Shown: positions 45,826 to 55,870 of the stretch, one piece after another
Position numbering within the stretch: position 1 is the stretch's first letter
Layout of the letters: the number at the start of each line of letters is the position of its first letter
Source: an uncultured Mycoplasmatota bacterium
Lineage (GTDB): Bacteria; Bacillota_I; Bacilli_A; RF39; UBA660
Length of the DNA: 64,000 bases
Reading direction: 5' to 3'
Assembly (NCBI GenBank): GCA_947165285.1
Contig: CAMUZS010000001.1
Span: 372,001-436,000 of the forward strand
Program-made: the position numbers and the translations under genes
The notes under the pieces: model-generated
What the model was told of the DNA's origin: nothing
What the model saw: only the letters and a program-made list of their open reading frames with translations
Database searches by the model: none

Positions 45826-47769
45826 CTACCTTCTATACATATTTATAATTTTATCAAATGTTTTATCTTTATCTATTTTATTCAATATTTCCTTATTATT
45901 ATAACTTATTTTTTCTATATAACCAATAGAATTTATCAAATCATTTTTAGAACATATTATTCCTGTTTTTTTATCAATTTGTTCTTTACAACCTCCTGTA
46001 TCATAAGAAATAACTTTTGTTCCACAAGCTATTGCCTCTAAATTTACAGTTGGATAATTGTCTTGATATGTGGGATTTAAAAACACATACGACACCGAAT
46101 AAAGACAGGCTAAATCCCGTTGATTTTCTGTTCTTAAAATACCAGTTATATTATGCTTGTTAAGCAATTTTTTTTGTTTTTTATTTACACCAACTAAAAC
46201 TATTTTATATTCACTAGATAAAATATTTGATAGTTCTATAAAATCATAAAACCCTTTTTCTTTGGTCCATACACTTGCTATTCCTAATATAATTTTTTTA
46301 TTATTTGGTATATCATATTTTTTATATATATTGTTATCAACCACTGGTTTAAAAATATTTAAATCTATTCCATTATTGATAGTTATTATTTTATAATCTT
46401 TTAAAAATGACTTCTTTACTAAGTCGTTTAACCAATTTGATGGAGTAATAATTGTTAAATTTTTTAAATTAGTAAAATAGTTTTTCTTTTCAATATAGTT
46501 TTTATATGATCGATCAATAAATAAGCTTGTTGGATATTTCTTTTTGTTTGGACATTTATAGCATTGTGTTTTCCATTTATCACAATTTACAAGTGTAAAA
46601 TGTGGACAATGCCCTGTAAAAGGCCAACAATCATGAAATGTCCATTTTATTTCACCATTATATTCATTTTTTAAATATTTAAATAATAATGGATAATTTA
46701 AATAGTAACCATGAATATTATGTAAATGAATAATATTAGGATTTTCATTTTTTAAAACTTTTATGATTTTTTTTGTTTTAAAATATGAACCATGTCCTTG
46801 TAAATCAAATAGTGTTGTAATTGCAACATGAAACCAAAAAGAAAAAAATCCTCCTATTTTAATACAATTTAAATCTTTATAACCTTTTCTTCTTCCATAT
46901 ATAGATAATGTATCAATACCATTTTCATTTGCTTTTCTTTGAATATCACCCATTATTTTTCCTGTAGATCCATTACAAACAGTATTTATTTGTATTAAAT
47001 ATGGTTTATTTAAATCTCTAATTTTAAATTTACTTGCTTTATTTTTTTGAATAAATACATTTAATGTTCTAATAACATTACTGATTAATGGAAACATTAT
47101 TTTATTTTTTCTCAAAACATTATAACTTTCCTTAAAGTTTTTATAATATCCTTTTAATCCAGCAGTTGATGCTCCACCACTTCTCATATATACAAAAAAA
47201 TCATTATAATATTTTAGTTTTAAACTAGAGTTAATTATTCTTAACATGAAATCTAAATCAGCAGCTATTTTATAATTAATATTGAAGTTACCACATCTTT
47301 TATATACATCTTTTTTTAAATATAATGTTGGATGAGGCATATGCCATCCAAGTTTCTTTGATACTTTTTTAGATTTAAATAAACGATATGGTTTATTTAA
47401 ATTTTCATCTAACATTAATAAATTAGAATAAATACCATCATTTTCATTAATATTTTCAACTATATTTTTAAATACATTTTTATGAGCCAATACATCATCA
47501 GAATTTAGAATTCCAATAATATCACCTGATGCTATTTTGATTCCTTTATTCATAGCATCATATATTCCTTTATCTTTTTCAGAAATATATTTTAATTTGC
47601 TATTGAATTTTTTTTCATACTCTTTTACGATAGATATAGTATTATCATTACTTTTTCCATCTATTACTATGTATTCATAATTATCATATGATTGATTTAA
47701 TACTGATTCTAAAGTATCTTTTATAGTTTTTTCCGAATTATAACTTACTGTAATTAATGATATTTTCAT
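45826..47769 (-). CDS. GT2-GT4 fusion glycosyltransferase
   Basis: At 647 residues this is two enzymes in one. Residues 1-235 are a GT2 domain (SLITVSYNSEKTIKDTLESVL, GKSNDNT, NSDDVLA). Residues 260-647 are a GT4/GT-B domain (QINTVCNGSTGKIMGDI, IIHLHNIHGYY, and the C-terminal PTYQDNYPTVNLEAIACGTKVI containing the usual ExxACG nucleotide-sugar site). It likely adds two sugars in order to one acceptor. The fusion is continuous with no internal stop. Donors are unknown. Confidence 0.88.
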   Translation of the reverse strand: MKISLITVSYNSEKTIKDTLESVLNQSYDNYEYIVIDGKSNDNTISIVKEYEKKFNSKLKYISEKDKGIYDAMNKGIKIASGDIIGILNSDDVLAHKNVFKNIVENINENDGIYSNLLMLDENLNKPYRLFKSKKVSKKLGWHMPHPTLYLKKDVYKRCGNFNINYKIAADLDFMLRIINSSLKLKYYNDFFVYMRSGGASTAGLKGYYKNFKESYNVLRKNKIMFPLISNVIRTLNVFIQKNKASKFKIRDLNKPYLIQINTVCNGSTGKIMGDIQRKANENGIDTLSIYGRRKGYKDLNCIKIGGFFSFWFHVAITTLFDLQGHGSYFKTKKIIKVLKNENPNIIHLHNIHGYYLNYPLLFKYLKNEYNGEIKWTFHDCWPFTGHCPHFTLVNCDKWKTQCYKCPNKKKYPTSLFIDRSYKNYIEKKNYFTNLKNLTIITPSNWLNDLVKKSFLKDYKIITINNGIDLNIFKPVVDNNIYKKYDIPNNKKIILGIASVWTKEKGFYDFIELSNILSSEYKIVLVGVNKKQKKLLNKHNITGILRTENQRDLACLYSVSYVFLNPTYQDNYPTVNLEAIACGTKVISYDTGGCKEQIDKKTGIICSKNDLINSIGYIEKISYNNKEILNKIDKDKTFDKIINMYRR

Positions 47770-47789
47770 GTGTTAAACTCCTAATAATA

Positions 47790-48128
47790 TTATTTTTTAT
47801 TTGTACTTTTTAATAAACTTACTTCTTGAATAAGAAGAGTTATCTTTCTTTTTTGTTCTGCTATAATAACAGTTAATAATAGTGTTATTAATAATAATAT
47901 TCCAACAATAATTCCAATAACTAAGCTGGCAGTAGTTTCAAAACCAATTAACTTAGTAAATATTCCTATAAAATTTGGAAAAGCACCAACTAAAAATATT
48001 GTTAAGGCTGCAAAGAACCAAAATAAAGAATACTTAATTGGCATTTTCTTCTTTGAAATAAGTATTAAATTGGCTATTGATAATAATAATCCCACTATTA
48101 CTAGAGTTATTCTTAAATAATTACTCAT
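47790..48128 (-). CDS. DUF2304 small membrane protein
   Basis: The 112-residue protein has three membrane helices and the KYSLFWFFAALTIFLVG segment typical of DUF2304 (PF10066). These proteins are nearly always found after a dolichol-phosphate-mannose-synthase-like GT2, as here, and may act with it. The ATG at 48128 follows AAAGGGTGG; it overlaps the upstream gene by 8 bp. The short C-terminal helix is charged. Confidence 0.88.
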   Translation of the reverse strand: MSNYLRITLVIVGLLLSIANLILISKKKMPIKYSLFWFFAALTIFLVGAFPNFIGIFTKLIGFETTASLVIGIIVGILLLITLLLTVIIAEQKRKITLLIQEVSLLKSTNKK

Positions 48129-48843
48129 GCTTACCACCCTTTTTTGCAAATATTATATTTAATAATACATTTACCATATAATATACATTTTTCCATGCAT
48201 GTATTGAAGATTTACCAGCAACTCTTTCCTTCATTTCTACTGGAATTTCTTTAATCCTATAACCAGATAATAAAATCTCAGTTGTTGATATTGGCTCTGG
48301 ATATTCTAATGGATAATTAACAGAAAATCTTTTAATTAATCTTTTATTTATTGCTCTACATCCACTAGTAGTATCGTATATTTTATTTCTTGTTTTTAAT
48401 TTAATAAAAAATGATATCATTTTAATCCCTATACGTCTTGCTGTAGATGACTTAAATCCATTTTTATTATTATTAATAAACCTTGAACCTATTACCATAT
48501 CAGCTTCTTCTTTTAAAATAGGCTCAATCATTTTTGAAATAAAATTCACATCATGTTGACCATCACCATCAAATTGTATAGCTATATCATACTCATTTTT
48601 ATACGCAAACTTATAACCTGTTTGCACTGCACCACCTATTCCTAAATTACTAATCAATTTTATATGTGGAATATTATTATTAACTAATACTTCTTCAGTC
48701 TTATCGCTACTTCCATCATTAATAACTATAACATCATAGTTTGTATTATTTTTTTTATTAAATTCAACAATAGTTTGATAGGTGCTTAATATATTTTTTT
48801 CTTCATTATAAGCAGGTATTACTAATATTACTCTTTTTTTCAT
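48121..48843 (-). CDS. Dolichol-phosphate-mannose-synthase-like GT2
   Basis: The 240-residue GT2 has LVIPAYNEEKNILSTYQTIV, NDGSSDKT, and IQFDGDGQHDVNFISKM, followed by VIGSRFINNN, a pattern of DPMS-like enzymes that charge undecaprenyl phosphate with a sugar. The C-terminus has a weak amphipathic/hydrophobic stretch but no true helix pair. The ATG at 48843 follows GGAGA. The DUF2304 neighbour supports the polyprenyl-phosphate-sugar role. Confidence 0.88.
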   Translation of the reverse strand: MKKRVILVIPAYNEEKNILSTYQTIVEFNKKNNTNYDVIVINDGSSDKTEEVLVNNNIPHIKLISNLGIGGAVQTGYKFAYKNEYDIAIQFDGDGQHDVNFISKMIEPILKEEADMVIGSRFINNNKNGFKSSTARRIGIKMISFFIKLKTRNKIYDTTSGCRAINKRLIKRFSVNYPLEYPEPISTTEILLSGYRIKEIPVEMKERVAGKSSIHAWKNVYYMVNVLLNIIFAKKGGKHE

Positions 48844-48879
48844 GATAATCTCCATAACTTCTATAAATATTATACATTA

Positions 48880-48912
48880 TATAAAAATACAAATCAAATA
48901 GATTTGTATTTT
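48880..48912 (-). terminator. Intrinsic terminator after the DUF2142 gene
   Basis: A perfect 12-bp stem (48884-48895 with 48901-48912), 5-nt loop and U-rich tail; it splits the glycan locus into separate transcripts. Confidence 0.85.
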
Positions 48913-50887
48913 AATAATAAGATATAATCAAAAACAAAACATAATGTAATAACATAATATTAATAAACCAATATGAAATTTTTTCTTCATATTTTATCTT
49001 ATACTTTTTAGGCATTAACATTATAATTAATGGAACTAAAATAGGTATAAAATATCTTCCTTGGACACCATCTACATAATCAAGTTGATATTTAGACCAA
49101 TAAAAATACATTGAAGCAAAAGTACCTGCAACAGTAACTATAATACCAAGTATATTAATTATTTTAAATAATTTCTTTTTTTCTTTAAATTCATTGGATA
49201 TTACTAGATATATTAAATATAAAATGAATGAAATTATTATAAAATCATTGAATCTATATCTAAACCAACCAAAATATCCAAACATTCCTCTGATATAAAA
49301 CCAACCATATTCTCTTATAGTTTTATATCCAATCGGAATAATTTTAGAAGGATTAGATAAAATATAATTAATATTACTTTCTCCACTCTCCATACCAATT
49401 ACATTTGTCGAAAAGCTATTACTTAAAAGACCTAATGATATTCTTCCTAATAAATATGAAATCATTATAATTCCAACAACCAATATATATTTATAGTATT
49501 TCTTTTTAAATTTTTCATTTGGAATAAAGAGTAATAGTAAAAATAACGTTAAATATATCATTTTTATATCAGCTATTATCCAACCACATAAAGCCAATAC
49601 TAATAAAGATATTACCCACTTTGTTTTTTTATTATAAATTAAGTATAAAGATATAGATACAATTAACAAACATAAACTATTTATAATTGAATCATATGAA
49701 TAAGATACCATTTCTTGAACAAACATTGGAATTGTTGCAACACTTAGAATTATACTCTTATATTTTGGTGATATTTTTATTGCAAAAAATACAATTAACG
49801 TAGATATTATCATATTAAATAATCTTCCTAAATAAAAGATTAACAAAGGAGAATTTGAGAAAATATCAGCAATTTTTATTCCTACCGAAGAAACAATATA
49901 CCCAGTCTTTGTACTAACTCTAACATGATTACTACTAATTTTTGTATTATCGGCATTTTGTGCACAATTTTTAATTGAATCAAAATCTGATACTTTATCT
50001 TGTACTTGAATATTAGAATAATTTATACACCAAAAACTACTTGGAGCATCTATTTCCTTGTTAGAAAAATTATCGTATAAACTCTTTGAAAAATCTAATT
50101 GTGATAACTTATAAGAATTAATGAAATGCACTGGCTCATCCGGAACTTGTAAAGGAGGAATAATAAATGTTATTGCTAATATATAACATAATGATATTAA
50201 TAGCCAAAAATACTCAACCTTTATTTTTTTATTATTTATTAAATAATTTAAAAATAAAAATAGAAAAACAAATATAATTAAAATCACAGTTCTTATAGAT
50301 AATATTTTTTCTTTTACAACAAATTTAATAGTTACTTTATTTGTTTCATTATCTTTATACAAAGAAATGGCATTATCTGAATCAGAATATAATGGTATAA
50401 TTTCTGCATGATATTCATTAATATTATTACTATCAATCATTAATGAATTAAAACAATAAAACTCTCCATCTTTTAATATACTAGAATTAAAATCTTCCTC
50501 ATATATCTTTTCATTATTTCTAAAAATAGCATATTTAAAATCAGAATTATTAATCCTATTATATGTAGCAAACTTAAAACATAATTTCTCAGGATTTTTT
50601 TGAAGATTTATATTTTCAAATGAAATTTTATATGGTTCTACTAACAACGGATCTGTAATTCCAGAAAATGATGATTGTTCATAAATTGAAATATATCTAT
50701 TATCCATAAAGTATACTGCAATAATTATAATGCTTATAATAAATAAGATAAATAATATCAAATTTTGTGGAAAAAAATTAAATATAGATTTAATCACTTT
50801 TTTATTAATAAAACTATTCCATTTATTATTAATCTTTTCAAATAATGGCATAAAAAAATTATTATTTTTCTTTATTTTAATCATCAT
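48911..50887 (-). CDS. DUF2142 membrane protein (GT-C-like)
   Basis: The 658-residue protein has one N-terminal helix, a ~150-residue extracytoplasmic domain, then about 12 helices. The loop motif IPPLQVPDEPVHFINSYKL is the DUF2142 signature (PF09913), with an acidic Asp-Glu pair like that of GT-C glycosyltransferases. It probably uses polyprenyl-phosphate sugars to decorate wall or capsule glycan. A TTGCTT/TATAAT promoter with a 17-bp spacer (50917-50945) may start a new transcript from within the preceding terminator. Confidence 0.82.
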   Translation of the reverse strand: MMIKIKKNNNFFMPLFEKINNKWNSFINKKVIKSIFNFFPQNLILFILFIISIIIIAVYFMDNRYISIYEQSSFSGITDPLLVEPYKISFENINLQKNPEKLCFKFATYNRINNSDFKYAIFRNNEKIYEEDFNSSILKDGEFYCFNSLMIDSNNINEYHAEIIPLYSDSDNAISLYKDNETNKVTIKFVVKEKILSIRTVILIIFVFLFLFLNYLINNKKIKVEYFWLLISLCYILAITFIIPPLQVPDEPVHFINSYKLSQLDFSKSLYDNFSNKEIDAPSSFWCINYSNIQVQDKVSDFDSIKNCAQNADNTKISSNHVRVSTKTGYIVSSVGIKIADIFSNSPLLIFYLGRLFNMIISTLIVFFAIKISPKYKSIILSVATIPMFVQEMVSYSYDSIINSLCLLIVSISLYLIYNKKTKWVISLLVLALCGWIIADIKMIYLTLFLLLLFIPNEKFKKKYYKYILVVGIIMISYLLGRISLGLLSNSFSTNVIGMESGESNINYILSNPSKIIPIGYKTIREYGWFYIRGMFGYFGWFRYRFNDFIIISFILYLIYLVISNEFKEKKKLFKIINILGIIVTVAGTFASMYFYWSKYQLDYVDGVQGRYFIPILVPLIIMLMPKKYKIKYEEKISYWFINIMLLHYVLFLIISYY

Positions 50888-50931
50888 TTATTCACTCCAC
50901 TCTATAACTATAAGTAATTATACAATAAATA

Positions 50932-50959
50932 AAATAGTAAAGCAAATGCTTCACTATTT
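50932..50959 (-). terminator. Intrinsic terminator after the GtrB-like gene
   Basis: A 13-bp stem with one G-U pair (50932-50944 with 50947-50959) and a U-rich tail; it overlaps the GtrB-like stop codon and ends the first glycan transcript. Confidence 0.8.
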
Positions 50960-51889
50960 AAAATTTACTCTTTCTTCTTCAATTACAAGTGGCCTGTTTA
51001 GAACCCTGATATTTATATTAAGAACATACTCTCCTATAAATCCTATAAAAAATAACACAATGCCACTAAAGAAAGATGATATTAATAATACATCTATAGA
51101 TGTATATATAAAACAATTAATATTAAAGCAAAGTAATATTAATAAAACTACAAAAGATATTACACTACAAATTGTAAAAAACATACCTAAAAAAGTTGCG
51201 ATTCTAATTCCAATTTTTGTATAAGTTGTTACACCAATCATACCAGCATCATATAATGTATAAAAATTATTACTAGTCTTGCCTCTTAGTCTTTTGGCTT
51301 GAGTATATTCTATTTCTTTTCTCTCATATCCTAGTTCAGCTACTATACCCCTAAGATATGGATTTGGATCTGTTAACCCTTTTAAAACATTTATAAAATC
51401 CTTATCATACAAACCAAACCCAGTAAATTGTTCAATTTGTTCAGTTGATGAATACTTTTTTAATAATTTGTAATACAATCCTCTCAAAAAATACATTAGC
51501 TTATTTTCTTGAGATTTAGTCTTTTTTCCAATGACTATTTTATAACCATTTTCCCATTCTTTAACAAACTTTGGTATTACTTCAATTGGATCTTGAAAAT
51601 CTGCACACATACTTATAGTACAATCACCACTTGTTTGTAAAAGTCCATGATAAGGACTTTTAAATTGTCCAAAATTATTAGCATTAAATATCGCTTTAAC
51701 CTTTTTATCTTTTTTACAAATACTTCTTAATTTATCTCTTGTATTATCTTTAGATTTATTATCAATAAATACAATTTCATAATCGTATTTTGATAAATCT
51801 TTTTTAAACATCTTAACTAACTCTTCATGAAGAAGTTCAACATTTTCTTCTTCATTATATGTTGGTATCATTACACTTATTAATTTCAT
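50954..51889 (-). CDS. GtrB-like polyprenyl-phosphate glycosyltransferase (GT2)
   Basis: The 311-residue GT2 has SVMIPTYNEEENVELLHEEL, IDNKSKDNT, the CADFQDPIE motif typical of GtrB/Csb-type enzymes, and TGFGLYDK. Two C-terminal membrane helices (about 228-290) anchor it. It should load undecaprenyl phosphate with a hexose for use outside. It lies 11 bp after the GtrA/GT-C fusion, completing a three-part decoration module (GtrB loads, GtrA flips, GT-C transfers). Confidence 0.92.
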   Translation of the reverse strand: MKLISVMIPTYNEEENVELLHEELVKMFKKDLSKYDYEIVFIDNKSKDNTRDKLRSICKKDKKVKAIFNANNFGQFKSPYHGLLQTSGDCTISMCADFQDPIEVIPKFVKEWENGYKIVIGKKTKSQENKLMYFLRGLYYKLLKKYSSTEQIEQFTGFGLYDKDFINVLKGLTDPNPYLRGIVAELGYERKEIEYTQAKRLRGKTSNNFYTLYDAGMIGVTTYTKIGIRIATFLGMFFTICSVISFVVLLILLCFNINCFIYTSIDVLLISSFFSGIVLFFIGFIGEYVLNINIRVLNRPLVIEEERVNFK

Positions 51890-51900
51890 TATTTCACCTC

Positions 51901-53706
51901 CTAAAAACTTCTAAAATATACCATTAATGTTGGCACAATATACATTAGTATTACAAACATATATAACCAAACATATCCTCTATCTAATTCAAAATCTTTA
52001 TTTATTATTTTTTTATTATTACTAATTTTTTTATCAGAAGGATATTTATCAATTAAATTTAATAATAAACAACCAGCAAATAATGTTGTATAAACATTTA
52101 AATTTAAATATTCTATTTCATTTAATTTTTTTATTAATTCTCCTCCAAAAATTCGATGATCAAAAATTTGAGGTAATAATCCTAAATTAACTAATGATTC
52201 ATCAACATTATTAGGAAAATTGTTTAAAGTAACTAATATATAACCAGCTGATAAAACACTTAACAATATAATTGATGACTTCTTATTTTCGCTAATCATA
52301 AGTGATAGAATTAAAAATGGCACTAATAAAATAACCCACTGTGGATGCCATAAAACAAACATAAAAAATGAACTATATATTATTAATCCTATATAAATAG
52401 TATAACTTCCACATTCATACTTATTATTAACGTCAATTTTTTTATTATAACAATATAAACAAACTCCCATAAATATTAATATAAATAACGATATAATACC
52501 TGAAAAAGATGGAATACCAGCTAAGAAAAATCTATCAAACATATTTGATGTAAATGTTTTAGCCTCAGTAAATGCCGGACTCCCCATAAATAAAACATTG
52601 CAAAGTATATACCCAACTATTCCAATTGCAAAATATTTTATTATATGAAATATTCTTTTTTCTACTAATAATATTAATGGAATAAAAATAAATATTGGAA
52701 ATAGCTTTAACGGAATAGCTAATGACATAAATCCAGCAAATTTATAGTAATCTTTCTTAATATAATAATATATTGAAAGCATTGTAAAAAACATACAAAT
52801 ACTATCATACTGTCCAAATATAAATTGGGTAAATATTAGAATAGGTGAACATAAAAATAGAAATAATGTCCACTTTTGTTTTGATTTGCTTAAACCAATT
52901 TCTTTTACAATTTTAATTAATATTATACCAGTTAAAATAGCAAAAATAACAGGAAGTAACTTATACCACATAGAAGTATAATAATTCATAGTTCCATAAT
53001 CAAACATTTCCCAAAAATTTATATTAAAAATATTATAAATTATTAATACTGGAATAGACCATATTGCAAAAATTATATATATAAATATTAAATATACTGC
53101 AGTTCCTTGTGTATAATCATAAAAGTTAAAAAATTTACCTTCTAATGTTTGTTCTAATAATAACCTACCATGAGTTGAAGTAGCTAATATATCAGGATGA
53201 AGAAAAAGAATAAATGAAATAATTAATATTATAGCAAGAATAATCCATTCTATTTTTAGAGGTTTAGTAAGATTTAACCATTTTTCTTTAATTTTTTTTG
53301 TCATTTCATTTTCACCATCCTTAAAGCTAAAATATTTATGTCCAAACCAACTTATAAGGGTTGTAATAATAATATTTAGTCCACCACTAATATATTGATT
53401 AATTCCTAATTTATCAACAAGTATAAATAATACTAAACTACTAAATAAAAAACTTATTAAATATACTCCAACAAATTTAGGTGCTTCTCTAGTTACTTTA
53501 GCCTTACTCTTAAAAGTAAAATTTTTATTCCAAATATAACTATGAATAACTCCAAGTATTGTTGATAGTAAATTAGCAATAAAATAATTTAATCCTAAAA
53601 AAATTCCTAATGCATAAAATCCATAACCAACTATAGTATTTAATCCACCAACAAATAAAAATCTTATTTGTTGGATACTAAATAATTTATCTACTAGCTT
53701 TTTCAT
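51901..53706 (-). CDS. GtrA domain fused to GT-C-like membrane glycosyltransferase
   Basis: The 601-residue protein has a GtrA domain at about 1-130 (FLFVGGLNTIVGYGFYALG, NKNFTFK, and HKYFSFK, both hallmarks of GtrA) joined to a ~450-residue GT-C-like part with 10-11 helices containing FGQYDSICMFFT and PLKLFPIFIFIP, as in membrane mannosyltransferases and Wzy-like polymer decorators. This puts the proposed flippase and the transferase in one chain. It overlaps the upstream GT gene by 20 bp and precedes GtrB by 11 bp. Confidence 0.82.
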   Translation of the reverse strand: MKKLVDKLFSIQQIRFLFVGGLNTIVGYGFYALGIFLGLNYFIANLLSTILGVIHSYIWNKNFTFKSKAKVTREAPKFVGVYLISFLFSSLVLFILVDKLGINQYISGGLNIIITTLISWFGHKYFSFKDGENEMTKKIKEKWLNLTKPLKIEWIILAIILIISFILFLHPDILATSTHGRLLLEQTLEGKFFNFYDYTQGTAVYLIFIYIIFAIWSIPVLIIYNIFNINFWEMFDYGTMNYYTSMWYKLLPVIFAILTGIILIKIVKEIGLSKSKQKWTLFLFLCSPILIFTQFIFGQYDSICMFFTMLSIYYYIKKDYYKFAGFMSLAIPLKLFPIFIFIPLILLVEKRIFHIIKYFAIGIVGYILCNVLFMGSPAFTEAKTFTSNMFDRFFLAGIPSFSGIISLFILIFMGVCLYCYNKKIDVNNKYECGSYTIYIGLIIYSSFFMFVLWHPQWVILLVPFLILSLMISENKKSSIILLSVLSAGYILVTLNNFPNNVDESLVNLGLLPQIFDHRIFGGELIKKLNEIEYLNLNVYTTLFAGCLLLNLIDKYPSDKKISNNKKIINKDFELDRGYVWLYMFVILMYIVPTLMVYFRSF

Positions 53707-55867
53707 CTTTTTTTACTTTCTTAGGCAAATAAAAATCTTTAATCAAACTATAATTAGGATTGTAGAATTTATCATTACATATTTTTTCTTTCCATTTATT
53801 ATTCATATATTCCCTTTCTCTTAAAAACTTTCTATATTTAATTGAAGTTGTATCAAGACCTCTTGTTTTAGATTCATAGTGATATAACTTAACTTGTGGT
53901 AAGAATATATTATAATATCCTTTATCTAATAATTTTAAACAAAAATCTACATCATTAAATGCTACTTCCAATTCTTCTTCAAGTCCATTAACTTTTTCAT
54001 ACTTTTTCTTACTAATCATTAAGCATGCAGCTGTTACAGCACTATAATTATATGGAATTAAAAGTCTTCCATATGTACCTAAACTATCCCCTTCAAGTCC
54101 AACATAAGCATGCGCTGCAACATCTCCAAGTCCTAATATAACTCCACCATGTTGAATAGTTCCATCTGGATACAAGAGTTTTACACCTACCGCTCCTATA
54201 TGTTTTTGTTGTGCATATCCAAGCATTAATTCTAACCAATTATTTGTAATAACTTCTGTATCATTATTTAATAATACAATATAATCACCATTTGCCTCTT
54301 TAACAGCTTCATTATTCATTTTAGAAAAGTTAAAACTATAATTAGCCTTCATAACTCTAAAATTGTTATGTTCACTTTTATATTTTTTTAATAATTCAAA
54401 CGTATTTTTTTCTACACTTTGATTATCAATAACTATTATTTCATAATTATTATAAGTAGTTTTTTCATAAATTGATTTTAAACATTTATCAAGTGTCTTA
54501 TAATCATCTTTTGTAGGAATAATAATAGTTATTAATGGATTACCAATAATATCATATTCAACTACATAGTGAGTAGTTTTTATTGGAGTATAAACCTTTC
54601 CTTTAAGTCCCCTTCTTTTTAACGCTTCTTCTACTGCGCTTTTACCATTTTCTATGGCATAATCTTTGTTTTCTACAGTAACAGCAGTTGACCCAGGAAC
54701 CTTTCTCCAATGATATAAAATTTTAGGAATATGATAAATGTTTTTTGTTATTTCGCTAAATCTTAAAACAAAATCGAAATCTTGTGCACCATTAAATTCT
54801 GTTTTTAATAGTCCTACTTTATCAAATAAAGATTTTCTAAATACACTAAAATGGCAAATATAATTACCACCAAATAAAGTATCTGGTGAATAATCAGGTT
54901 TAAGAGTAGGTTCGCACAACGTTCCATTCATTTCCATTTTATCTTCATCAGTATATATCATATCCAATTTTGGATTCTCATTTAATGCTTTGACTATTTC
55001 ATATAATGCATTAGGAGTTAATACATCATCATCGTCCATGAATGCCACAAATTCTCCATTTGATATTTCTATTGCAGAATTAGTTGCTTTTGAAATATGA
55101 CCATTTTCTTTTCTATAAACGACTTTAATTCTAGGATCTCTTTTTTCTAATTTTTTTAATGCATCTCTTGTCTCTTTTTTAGGAGAACAATCATCTGCTA
55201 AACAAATCTCAAAATTAGTATATATTTGATTTAATATTGATTCTATACAATCAAGTAATAAATCTTCTTCTATATTATATACCGGTATAACAATTGATAT
55301 TAATGGATTATACTTAAAATCAACTATTTCTTCTTCTTCTTTATTTTCTTCTAACCACTTGTTATACTCTTCGGGAATGAAAGCATTATAATATGGTACC
55401 TTACCAACAGGATATTTAATTTTATTAACTATATCTTTAAAATATTTTGGCCAAAGTGCTGGTGGTATTAGAAAATGATGTTCTCTCCAGGCAAGCCTAA
55501 CCCCTTTATAAAAGGTATAACAAAAATACTTTATATACATCCATAATTTATAAAAAAAATTAACTATAATATGTTTTAGATTTCGTAAAACTTTTCTAAC
55601 AGTACTATTTTTTAATTTTGAAATCATATATTTATTTTTTCCATCAATTATATAAACTTCAACATATCTCACATTATTATCAATTTTAGCAAAAAGTGCA
55701 AAATCATTATTACTATTAACTATGTCTATATCATAATCTATTTTTTTACCATCTGCTAATACTAAAAACTTACAATCTTTTTTTTCTAAAGTACCAACTA
55801 TGGTTAACATTGGATTTTTAATTCCATTAATTAATTGCTCTCTTATTCCGATAAAATCGTACTTCAT
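53687..55867 (-). CDS. Large glycosyltransferase with two GT2 domains
   Basis: The 726-residue protein begins with ~180 residues of unknown beta-rich and amphipathic sequence. GT2 domain 1 follows (SIVIPVYNIEEDLLLDCIESIL, ADDCSPK, MDDDDVLTP), then GT2 domain 2 (TIIIPTKDDYKTLDKCLKSI, LLNNDTEV, and GAVGVKLLYPDG). This order is seen in rhamnan and O-antigen backbone synthases and in Clostridia wall-glycan enzymes. It lies 4 bp after the ABC permease. It likely builds the main chain exported by the ABC transporter. Confidence 0.88.
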   Translation of the reverse strand: MKYDFIGIREQLINGIKNPMLTIVGTLEKKDCKFLVLADGKKIDYDIDIVNSNNDFALFAKIDNNVRYVEVYIIDGKNKYMISKLKNSTVRKVLRNLKHIIVNFFYKLWMYIKYFCYTFYKGVRLAWREHHFLIPPALWPKYFKDIVNKIKYPVGKVPYYNAFIPEEYNKWLEENKEEEEIVDFKYNPLISIVIPVYNIEEDLLLDCIESILNQIYTNFEICLADDCSPKKETRDALKKLEKRDPRIKVVYRKENGHISKATNSAIEISNGEFVAFMDDDDVLTPNALYEIVKALNENPKLDMIYTDEDKMEMNGTLCEPTLKPDYSPDTLFGGNYICHFSVFRKSLFDKVGLLKTEFNGAQDFDFVLRFSEITKNIYHIPKILYHWRKVPGSTAVTVENKDYAIENGKSAVEEALKRRGLKGKVYTPIKTTHYVVEYDIIGNPLITIIIPTKDDYKTLDKCLKSIYEKTTYNNYEIIVIDNQSVEKNTFELLKKYKSEHNNFRVMKANYSFNFSKMNNEAVKEANGDYIVLLNNDTEVITNNWLELMLGYAQQKHIGAVGVKLLYPDGTIQHGGVILGLGDVAAHAYVGLEGDSLGTYGRLLIPYNYSAVTAACLMISKKKYEKVNGLEEELEVAFNDVDFCLKLLDKGYYNIFLPQVKLYHYESKTRGLDTTSIKYRKFLREREYMNNKWKEKICNDKFYNPNYSLIKDFYLPKKVKKDEKASR

Positions 55868-55870
55868 TAC

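Noticed and set aside
50730-51224. Plus-strand frame across the DUF2142/GtrB junction
   Set aside because: It runs antisense over two real genes and a terminator; no family or ribosome site.
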